Source of the DNA: Deltaproteobacteria bacterium
GTDB taxonomy: Bacteria; Desulfobacterota; Syntrophia; Syntrophales; UBA5619
NCBI GenBank assembly: GCA_026388365.1
Contig: JAPLJW010000142.1
Span: forward strand, 1 to 5,141
Direction of reading: 5' to 3'
Length of the DNA stretch: 5,141 bases
Shown here piece by piece: positions 1 through 4,022 of this stretch. The stretch's first letter is position 1. Each line of letters begins with the position of its first letter. The notes under the pieces were generated by a model, which ran no database searches, was not told where the DNA came from, and worked only from the letters and a program-made list of their open reading frames with translations. The position numbers and the translations under genes are program-made.

Positions 1-215
1 ACAAGGCACACGCCCGTCTGCCCCGCATAGACCGACCACGCGTGGGCCGCCATCGCCGCCACCTGCTCGTGACGCACGTCGATGGCGCGGATGCGGTACT
101 GTGTGAATCCGTCCAGGATCGCCTCAATGTGCCCGCCGGAGAGGGCGAACACCGTTTCAATGCCTTCGACCTCTTTCAGGTACCGTGCGACAAGATGACC
201 GCCTTTAATAGCCAT
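1..215 (-). CDS. ThDP-dependent enzyme, acetolactate synthase-like, N-terminal part
   Basis: Partial gene: the start lies at 215 and the 3' end runs off the window, leaving 71 codons. The visible protein is the N-terminal pyrimidine-binding (PYR) domain of the acetolactate synthase/pyruvate oxidase/2-hydroxyacyl-CoA lyase superfamily. It opens with GGHLVARYLKEVEGIETVF, then ALSGGHIEAILD, matching the family's 'VFGxPGGHI' turn. RHEQ follows with Glu50, the family's conserved glutamate that activates the aminopyrimidine of thiamine diphosphate, and then the AAxAAxxxA-type helix leading to GQTGVCL. The start is set by an excellent Shine-Dalgarno AAAGGAGGT (minus strand, 221-229) five bases before ATG. 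It is last in a minus-strand operon behind the SCP2-like gene (65-bp gap). The substrate cannot be told from this domain: acetolactate synthase, 2-hydroxyacyl-CoA lyase, oxalyl-CoA decarboxylase and other decarboxylases all look alike here. The family assignment is firm, the reaction is open. Confidence 0.85.
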   Translation of the reverse strand, partial: MAIKGGHLVARYLKEVEGIETVFALSGGHIEAILDGFTQYRIRAIDVRHEQVAAMAAHAWSVYAGQTGVCL

Positions 216-280
216 GAGAGACCTCCTTTGAGAGATTATGCTTCCGTGTATAGCTTACGCAGCACCTACTTAAGGGGCTG

Positions 281-643
281 TCATCGCATCACCAGCTTCA
301 CGCCGTCGTTAAACCACTGAAGATAAGGGACCATACCTTCAACGCGCACTTTTCCTTCAGCGGCCGCCCTGAAGGTGTCGGCATCGCCGGCTTTTGACGT
401 CATCACCCTGAACGCCGTCCCCGCGTCGGCCCAGACGAGCGCGACGTCACATGGATGATGCGTGCCGCTCACCGAAGAGAAAGCGCCCTTGTCGAAGATA
501 AAGAGACGGCCCCTTTTGCCGTCGGCCGTTTTAATCAAGACCCTGAGCTGCATGATGCCCAGATGCTTTCTGTAGGCCGTGTTCTTTTTCGCGGCCGCTT
601 TCAGCTTTTGTGCAAGAACGAAGAGAAGCAGGTTAAACTTCAT
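281..643 (-). CDS. SCP2-like (sterol carrier protein 2 fold) small protein
   Basis: A complete 120-residue protein. The N-terminal helix (MKFNLLLFVLAQKLKAAAKK) is followed by a strand-rich body: LRVLIKTADGKRGRLFIFDKG (about 33-53), then DVALVWADAGTAFRVMTS (66-83), and a C-terminal KVRVEGMVPYLQWFNDGVKLV (98-118). This order (helix, 'xxIKTADGKxxxxxF', 'DVxLxxxDxxTxFxxM', 'VxGxxxxLxWF') resembles bacterial SCP2-domain proteins, which have a hydrophobic tunnel for fatty acyl or other lipid-like ligands. The assignment rests on this pattern alone. The start is supported by GGGGAGG six bases upstream. It lies between the VOC gene and the ThDP enzyme in a same-strand cluster, and its ATG overlaps the stop of a candidate 29-residue ORF (ATGA), suggesting coupled translation. 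A role in presenting a hydrophobic or acyl substrate to the neighbouring enzymes is inference. No signal peptide is evident, although the N-terminal helix is hydrophobic. Confidence 0.62.
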   Translation of the reverse strand: MKFNLLLFVLAQKLKAAAKKNTAYRKHLGIMQLRVLIKTADGKRGRLFIFDKGAFSSVSGTHHPCDVALVWADAGTAFRVMTSKAGDADTFRAAAEGKVRVEGMVPYLQWFNDGVKLVMR

Positions 644-729
644 CGCAACCTCCCCAAAGCGTAGTGTGCGCCTGTTGCTGCGGCGCTGTCTATGGTTTCG
701 AATATACTTCCTTTAGCCAGTGCGTTCAT
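640..729 (-). CDS. Candidate small protein, 29 residues, translationally coupled
   Basis: A 30-codon frame fills the gap between the VOC and SCP2-like genes exactly. Its ATG shares one base with the VOC stop (TGATG), and its TGA overlaps the SCP2-like start (ATGA). The product begins MNALAKGSIFETIDSAAA and ends TGAHYALGRLR; it would form a short, mildly basic, probably helical peptide with no cysteine or signal sequence. No family is recognised. There is no strong Shine-Dalgarno of its own (only GGGA in the VOC tail), so translation would rely on termination-reinitiation from the VOC gene. The SCP2-like ribosome site GGGGAGG lies inside its last codons. The double overlap is typical of genuine coupled operon genes, but at this length it can arise by chance. 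It could equally be a leader whose translation opens the SCP2-like start. Confidence 0.4.
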   Translation of the reverse strand: MNALAKGSIFETIDSAAATGAHYALGRLR

Positions 730-1298
730 CATGCTTCCCGTAAAGGGATGAGGTCGATATCGCCGGTGAGGCGGCCTACGTGCATCATGAAATTGTTATG
801 AAAGACCGGGACCCCCGCGAGTTTACTCTCTATGATCTCGGAGATGATCCCGCAGGTCGAAACCGTGTCCATGTAGGCGTACTTCGTGACGGCGCCCCCG
901 ACGGTTTTAATGACGCCGGATTGTATCAACCCGATTCCCGCCGCCTTCATCTGATCGAGCTTCTGATCGAACCCCCTGACCATGGCGCCGATGTGGTGCA
1001 GGCCCCCGCCCTGTTTTTTCATGATATCTGAATAAATGCATTCCCTTTCTGTCAGCATCTGTATGAGTTCGATTTCCATGCCGCCGCTGAAGGCGAGGGC
1101 GATGTCCAGCTCGAGGGAGAAGGATTCTCCCTCGAAAGCGGCATCGTTTGATGTGGTCTTCGACCGGAACCATGGTTTGATATTCAGGAATTTTGAAAAA
1201 TAGTGTACCGCCTTCCCGATGTCCGGCACCACGATGCCGATCTGACTGATCTTCGGGAGCTTCAGTCCCTTCACGTTCTCCAAGCCCTCTACGCCCAT
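729..1298 (-). CDS. VOC superfamily (glyoxalase-fold) protein, methylmalonyl-CoA epimerase-like
   Basis: A complete 189-residue protein with two glyoxalase/VOC modules. Module one begins ISQIGIVVPDIGKAVHYFSK (17-36) and closes with GGMEIELIQ (72-80). Module two begins GGLHHIGAMVRGFDQKLDQM (98-117) and closes with CGIISEIIES (149-158). These are the strand signatures of metal-dependent VOC enzymes such as methylmalonyl-CoA epimerase and glyoxalase I. Likely metal ligands by position are Gln19, Glu77, His102 and Glu154; the usual epimerase histidine of the first strand is replaced by Gln19. About 35 C-terminal residues (VPVFHNNFMMHVGRLTGDID) extend past the core, making it longer than a minimal epimerase. 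GGGAGGT five bases before ATG supports the start. It is the first recognisable gene of the minus-strand operon. No mutase genes are in view, so an epimerase role is unproven; isomerase, lyase or hydrolase activity on a related acyl substrate is possible. Confidence 0.75.
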   Translation of the reverse strand: MGVEGLENVKGLKLPKISQIGIVVPDIGKAVHYFSKFLNIKPWFRSKTTSNDAAFEGESFSLELDIALAFSGGMEIELIQMLTERECIYSDIMKKQGGGLHHIGAMVRGFDQKLDQMKAAGIGLIQSGVIKTVGGAVTKYAYMDTVSTCGIISEIIESKLAGVPVFHNNFMMHVGRLTGDIDLIPLREA

Positions 1299-1523
1299 GG
1301 AGACCTCCCTGGTTTTTTAACTTTTTGTGTTATGGAACTGTCATTTCTAACGCAGGTAAGAAATCTTATTCCCCGGGGCGCCTCTAACAGAGGTTGGGGT
1401 CTGCGATCAGGATCTTATCAAATACCTCGTGCTTAACCATATCCCTAACTGTGGAACTGCCTTTGTTTGATGAGGGATTGCTTTCGATGGGTGGAAGTAT
1501 AGGGGGGCTGTTTTTGCTTGTCA
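1299..1523. other. Intergenic leader region of the minus-strand operon, no convincing gene
   Basis: No credible coding region on either strand. On the minus strand it is the upstream region of the VOC gene, AT-rich just before the ribosome site (runs of A around 1311-1327 on that strand). A CCCCGGGG palindrome (1371-1378) and a CCTCT-AAC-AGAGG hairpin (1381-1393) sit within it, neither followed by a T-run. I could not find a convincing -35/-10 pair for the VOC operon, so its promoter remains unplaced. Confidence 0.6.
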
Positions 1524-1588
1524 AAGGATATTTTGCAAGGATATTTTGCAAGGATATTTTGCAAGGATATTTTGTAAGGATATTTTGT
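1524..1588. repeat. Five tandem copies of a 13-bp AT-rich unit
   Basis: Unit AAGGATATTTTGC, repeated head to tail with no spacers at 1524, 1537, 1550, 1563 and 1576. The first three copies end in C and the last two in T; otherwise they are identical. The block is strikingly AT-rich for this window and ends 20 bases before the -35 box of the thiE promoter. A 13-bp period fits neither codons nor the helical turn, so it is unlikely to be coding and would place binding sites on different faces of the helix. It may be a simple slippage-prone minisatellite, an UP-element-like tract, or a multi-site binding array. Confidence 0.95.
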
Positions 1589-1594
1589 ATCGTT

Positions 1595-1607
1595 GCGTTT
1601 CAAACGC
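1595..1607. promoter_or_regulatory. Perfect palindrome GCGTTT-C-AAACGC upstream of the thiE promoter
   Basis: Two 6-bp half-sites around a single central C, ending one base before the TTGACA -35 box. Its position would suit an operator for a dimeric regulator acting on the thiE promoter. No regulator gene is in the window, and a chance palindrome of this size is possible. Confidence 0.35.
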
Positions 1608-1608
1608 C

Positions 1609-1637
1609 TTGACAAGAAAAGATCGTCGGCGTACAAA
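1609..1637 (+). promoter_or_regulatory. Sigma70-like promoter for the TPP riboswitch and thiE
   Basis: A consensus -35 box TTGACA (1609-1614), a 17-bp spacer, and a -10 box TACAAA (1632-1637, four of six consensus bases). Transcription would begin near 1643-1645, just before the 5' strand of riboswitch stem P1 at 1646. This close fit between expected start site and aptamer start supports the call. Confidence 0.8.
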
Positions 1638-1645
1638 TGGCCCGC

Positions 1646-1738
1646 GTTCATTAGGGGTGTCCTTCGGGACTGAGATGCCGGGTTTCCGGCGACCCTTCGC
1701 CGACCTGATCAGGGTAATGCCTGCGTAGGGAAATGAGC
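1646..1738 (+). ncRNA. TPP riboswitch (THI element) aptamer
   Basis: Conserved THI-box blocks appear in order. GGGGTG (1654-1659) leads into a GTCC-TTCG-GGAC hairpin (1659-1670). CTGAGA (1670-1675) is the pyrimidine-sensing core. A variable stem GCCGG-GTTT-CCGGC (1677-1690) comes next, then ACCTGATC (1703-1710), then stem CAGG/CCTG enclosing GGTAATGC (1710-1723), and finally GCGTAGGGAA (1723-1732). Closing stem P1 pairs GTTCATT (1646-1652) with AATGAGC (1732-1738), with one G-U pair. The element binds thiamine diphosphate and typically shuts off thiamine genes. The downstream terminator (1762-1790) and thiE fit that role. Confidence 0.95.
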
Positions 1739-1761
1739 CGAACATGCCATCCGCATCCGGT

Positions 1762-1790
1762 CCGCTTCCCTTTGGGGGCGGCTTTTTTTT
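1762..1790 (+). terminator. Intrinsic terminator of the TPP riboswitch expression platform
   Basis: Stem CCGCTTCC (1762-1769) pairs with GGGGGCGG (1774-1781), including two G-U pairs, with loop CTTT. Eight T residues follow (1783-1790). The 5' arm region contains TTCCCT (1766-1771), exactly complementary to AGGGAA (1727-1732) in the conserved aptamer 3' block. That pairing could act as antiterminator when thiamine diphosphate is absent; when ligand is bound, AGGGAA is held in the aptamer and the terminator can form. This is a classical transcription-attenuation layout, inferred from base pairing alone. Confidence 0.88.
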
Positions 1791-1906
1791 GAAGCGGAGT
1801 ATCCCGTTCCGGATTCCGTTTTGTCGGTCCGCCGCAAAGCCGGGGCGGCAAGGAACGGCGGACAACGGAAAAAGGGATCGGGGGTTTTCCGGTGAATTAC
1901 GGAGAG
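1791..1906 (+). promoter_or_regulatory. Structured thiE leader after the terminator
   Basis: The untranslated stretch between terminator and thiE is dense in mutually exclusive pairings. TTCCGTT (1814-1820) plus GTCCGCCG (1827-1834) pairs with CGGCGGAC-AACGGAA (1856-1870), with a six-base bulge. CCGTTCC (1804-1810) competes by pairing with GGAACGG (1852-1858), and CGGAAAA (1866-1872) can pair with TTTTCCG (1885-1891) nearer the ribosome site. No known RNA family is recognised. It may modulate thiE translation or simply shield the transcript. Confidence 0.4.
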
Positions 1907-1912
1907 AGGAGG
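1907..1912 (+). promoter_or_regulatory. thiE ribosome binding site
   Basis: AGGAGG, four bases before the ATG at 1917. It fixes this start and rules out the out-of-frame ATG at 1892. It lies 169 bases past the riboswitch aptamer, so the aptamer does not mask it directly; control is expected at the terminator instead. Confidence 0.85.
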
Positions 1913-1916
1913 CAGA

Positions 1917-2555
1917 ATGGTGAGGAAAGAGATCGATTATTTACTGTATCTCGTGACGGATCGCCGTTGGCTCGGCGAAAGGAGCCTCTGGGATTCGGTC
2001 GAGGAGGCGATCCTGGGCGGCGTGTCCCTGGTGCAGCTCCGCGAAAAGGAGATCTCCTCCCGGGAGTATCTCGAACTCGCGCGGAGGGTGAAACGCGCGA
2101 CCGACCGGCACGGCGTTCCGCTGATCATCAATGACCGGATCGACATCGCCCTGGCGGTGGACGCCGCCGGCGTTCATGTCGGCCCGGAGGATCTTCCCGT
2201 TGCGGACGCCCGCAGGCTGATGGGCGGGGAGAAGCTGGTCGGCGCCTCCGCCGCCACGCTGGAAGAGGCCCGGGCGTTCCAGAGGGAGGGTGCGGATTAC
2301 CTGGGAGTAGGCGCTGTCTTTCCGACCGCGACCAAAGAGATCAAAGAGACGGTCAGTCTCGCCAACCTGCGCGAGATCAAGTCTTCCGTCGGGATACCTG
2401 TTGTGGCCATCGGCGGTATCGGGGCGGGCAATATGGAGACGGTCATGGAAACGGGGGTGGACGGCGTGGCGGTGGTCTCGGCGATCATGGGACAACCGGA
2501 TATCCGGGAGGCGGCCCGGCGCCTTGCTATCCTGCTGAAGAGGCCGAAGCGATGA
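1917..2555 (+). CDS. thiE: Thiamine-phosphate synthase ThiE
   Basis: Joins HMP diphosphate and the thiazole phosphate to give thiamine monophosphate and pyrophosphate, the coupling step of cytosolic thiamine synthesis. The 212-residue length is normal for this TIM-barrel family. Visible family motifs are LYLVTDR (10-16), SLVQLREK (37-44), PLIINDRIDIAL (68-79), GVHVGPEDLP (85-94), GAS (109-111), ADYLGVGAVFPTATK (126-140), VVAIGGI (162-168) and DGVAVVSAI (182-190). Arg42, Lys44, Asn72, Asp73, Asp92, Ser111, Thr137, Thr139 and Lys140 occupy the positions known to bind the pyrimidine diphosphate, magnesium and thiazole phosphate, so the enzyme looks fully active. It is preceded by a TPP riboswitch with terminator and its own promoter. 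No other thiamine gene lies nearby, so it seems to be a single-gene transcription unit. It ends in GCGATGAGC, where an ATG overlaps the stop and opens only a 15-codon frame. Confidence 0.97.
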   Translation: MVRKEIDYLLYLVTDRRWLGERSLWDSVEEAILGGVSLVQLREKEISSREYLELARRVKRATDRHGVPLIINDRIDIALAVDAAGVHVGPEDLPVADARRLMGGEKLVGASAATLEEARAFQREGADYLGVGAVFPTATKEIKETVSLANLREIKSSVGIPVVAIGGIGAGNMETVMETGVDGVAVVSAIMGQPDIREAARRLAILLKRPKR

Positions 2556-2572
2556 GCGGAACCGATACCGGT

Positions 2573-2589
2573 GGCCTGTTTCCCAGGCC
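2573..2589 (+). terminator. Weak hairpin after thiE, possible terminator
   Basis: A perfect 6-bp stem GGCCTG-TTTCC-CAGGCC, extendable by a G-U and a G-C pair, lies 17 bases after the thiE stop. It is followed only by GCGTTTCTG, without a proper T-run, so it is a poor intrinsic terminator. It may instead protect the 3' end of the message. Confidence 0.3.
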
Positions 2590-2697
2590 GCGTTTCTGAC
2601 CTACCTCTTCGACAGCCGCGACCTGATCGCCCTGGCGATCGCCATGCCGGTCCTGATGAAGGTCCTTGGGATCACCTTTCCCGAGAGCGTGGCCGAA
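2584..2697 (+). pseudogene. Coding-like fragment of unknown origin between thiE and the NEW3 gene
   Basis: In frame 1 the bases read like true protein: QAAFLTYLFDSRDLIALAIA, then MPVLMKVLGITFPESVAE, with the G/C-ending codons of the neighbouring genes. There is no start codon with a ribosome site. The only nearby initiation signal, an ATG overlapping the thiE stop at 2552, reads a different frame and stops at 2599. The frame runs on into the next gene, but past about 2698 the sequence becomes AT-richer and promoter-like. The hydrophobic stretch LIALAIAMPVLMKVLGI could be a membrane helix. I interpret it as the remnant of a gene once coupled to thiE, damaged by a frameshift and deletion. I do not recognise the family, and it could also be chance reading. 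Confidence 0.35.
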
Positions 2698-2704
2698 CTT
2701 TCAC

Positions 2705-2733
2705 TTGACAGGAAGACGATCAGTCATTATGGT
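2705..2733 (+). promoter_or_regulatory. Sigma70-like promoter of the NEW3-ABC exporter operon
   Basis: A consensus TTGACA (2705-2710), a 17-bp spacer, and TATGGT (2728-2733, four of six consensus bases). Transcription would begin near 2740, giving a leader of about 65 bases before the ATG at 2806. It lies in an AT-richer stretch, which supports the choice of the later start codon for the NEW3 gene. Confidence 0.65.
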
Positions 2734-2794
2734 ACGCCCGCTGAGAGAACAGGTCCCTTTATATCGTTAAAGACAAAAAGTCTGGGAGAATATG

Positions 2795-2801
2795 AGGAGG
2801 T
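2795..2801 (+). promoter_or_regulatory. Ribosome binding site that decides the NEW3-gene start
   Basis: AGGAGGT, ending four bases before ATG 2806. The upstream in-frame ATG at 2644 lacks such a site and lies ahead of the predicted promoter. Starting at 2806 also places a textbook signal peptide at the very N-terminus. Confidence 0.85.
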
Positions 2802-2805
2802 CGTC

Positions 2806-4020
2806 ATGGGTCGCGGAAAACGTGTAAGGAAGTCATTTGCCGTTGCATTCATTTATTTCGTCCTGCTGGGTATGGCGCCGGCGCTGGTTCTGGCGGCGGA
2901 GGGGGACAGGAAGGACAACCGGCCGGAGCGGGGCATTGCCGTCTATACGGATTATTCCGGCGTCGCGGTCGCCCGGGGGGAGAACGTCCAGATGGACCTG
3001 ACCCTGGAGAACAAGGGGCGGTCCGATGAGAACATCGACGTGCGGATCATCGCGGTTGCCAAGGGGTGGAAGGCGACGCTGAAGGGCGCCCGCTATCAGG
3101 TGAACGGGATATATGTCCCGGACGGGAAGGCCAAGACCCTTGCGCTCAACCTGGAACCCGAAAAGGGGATTGGTCCGGGCAAGTATGCCTTCCAGTTTGA
3201 AGCGAAGACGGCGGATGGCAAATTCACCTCCGCCCATACCCTGAACGTAACCGTCGAGGAGCGAAAGGTCGGCGCGGATAATATCCAGATCACCGCCGCC
3301 TACCCGGTTCTCCGGGGCCAGACCGACGCAAAATTCGAGTTCTCGCTTGAGGTTCAAAACAAGGGCGAGTCCGAACGCACCTTCAACCTCGCTGCGACCG
3401 GCCCGGAAAAGTGGGAGATCAACTTCAAGCCGGCCTATGAGCAGAAGCAGATCTCCAGCATCCGGGTGAAGGACGGCGCGAGCCAGACGGTTGCCGTTGA
3501 GGTCACCCCGGCGCAGAATTCAGCAGCCAAAGAGTATCCGATCATCGTCCGGATCGGCTCCGGCGAGAGCAAGGCCGAGGTGAAACTCACCGTCGTCCTC
3601 ACCGGGAACTACCGGCTTGACGCCGGGACGCCGAACGGAATCCTGTCCCTCGAGGCCTATGCCGGAAAGCCCGTCACCTTTTCGCTCTTCGTGAAGAACA
3701 ACGGCTCCGCCGTGAACCGCAATATCAGTTTCTCATCCTTCAAACCGGAGAACTGGGAGACCACCTTCAAACCGGAGAAGATCGAATCCCTCGCGCCCGG
3801 CGAGATGAAGCAGGTGGAGGTGACGATCAAACCGGGGCCCCAGTCCCTCGTCGGGGATTACTCCGTGGGTATCATGACGAATGGGGAAAAGTCGGACAAG
3901 ACGGTGGAGATGCGGGTCACGGTGAAGGCCTCTTCGGCCTGGGGCTGGATCGGGATCGGGCTCATTCTCCTCGTGATCGCGGGATTGAGTTTCCTGTTCA
4001 TCAAGATGGGGAGACGCTAA
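2806..4020 (+). CDS. Exported NEW3/Ig-like repeat protein with C-terminal membrane anchor, ABC-transporter associated
   Basis: A 404-residue protein. A Sec signal peptide has a basic N-region (RGKRVRK), a hydrophobic core (about 11-28) and a likely cleavage near LVLA-AEG (30/31). Three beta-rich domains of roughly 105 residues follow (about 43-151, 158-266 and 270-375). Each repeats the plan 'xxLxxxNKGxxxxxxxL...W...(F/L)K...PGxxxxxxVxVxP', for example LTLENKG/KGWKATLK, LEVQNKG/EKWEINFKP and LFVKNNG/ENWETTFKP. This is the NEW3 (alpha-galactosidase-associated, COG1470-like) domain style. A single membrane helix WIGIGLILLVIAGLSFLFI (about 381-399) is followed by the short positive tail KMGRR, so the repeats should face the periplasm or cell exterior. 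The ABC ATPase starts two bases after the stop, making it part of one operon with an ABC-2 exporter. NEW3 domains are often linked to carbohydrates, so a role in binding a glycan or exported cargo is possible but unproven. Confidence 0.82.
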   Translation: MGRGKRVRKSFAVAFIYFVLLGMAPALVLAAEGDRKDNRPERGIAVYTDYSGVAVARGENVQMDLTLENKGRSDENIDVRIIAVAKGWKATLKGARYQVNGIYVPDGKAKTLALNLEPEKGIGPGKYAFQFEAKTADGKFTSAHTLNVTVEERKVGADNIQITAAYPVLRGQTDAKFEFSLEVQNKGESERTFNLAATGPEKWEINFKPAYEQKQISSIRVKDGASQTVAVEVTPAQNSAAKEYPIIVRIGSGESKAEVKLTVVLTGNYRLDAGTPNGILSLEAYAGKPVTFSLFVKNNGSAVNRNISFSSFKPENWETTFKPEKIESLAPGEMKQVEVTIKPGPQSLVGDYSVGIMTNGEKSDKTVEMRVTVKASSAWGWIGIGLILLVIAGLSFLFIKMGRR

Positions 4021-4022
4021 AC

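Noticed and set aside
1371..1393. CCCCGGGG and CCTCT-AAC-AGAGG as a terminator
   Set aside because: No T-run follows on either strand; it may be structure in the minus-strand leader but is not a terminator.
1389..1442. A short minus-strand frame reading MVKHEVFDKILIADPNLC then stop
   Set aside because: It looks protein-like but is only 18 codons, has at best a poor ribosome site, and shows no upstream or downstream continuation.
1524..1588. Repeats as a CRISPR array or replication-origin iterons
   Set aside because: No spacers between units, so not CRISPR; no rep gene, DnaA box cluster or partition genes, so an origin is unsupported.
1394..1651. Open frames across the 13-bp repeats on both strands
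   Set aside because: Their length comes from the repeat having no stops in several frames; the peptides (GYFARIFC-type repeats) have no ribosome site or family resemblance.
1521..1865. A 114-codon minus-strand frame over the riboswitch and leader
   Set aside because: It runs antisense through a clear TPP riboswitch and terminator; composition is proline/arginine/lysine rich and family-less.
1941..2495. Long minus-strand frame opposite thiE
   Set aside because: Shadow of the GC-rich thiE codons; thiE is certain by its motifs.
2644..2805. N-terminal extension of the NEW3 protein from ATG 2644
   Set aside because: No ribosome site at 2644, a promoter lies downstream of it, and ATG 2806 has both AGGAGG and a proper signal peptide.
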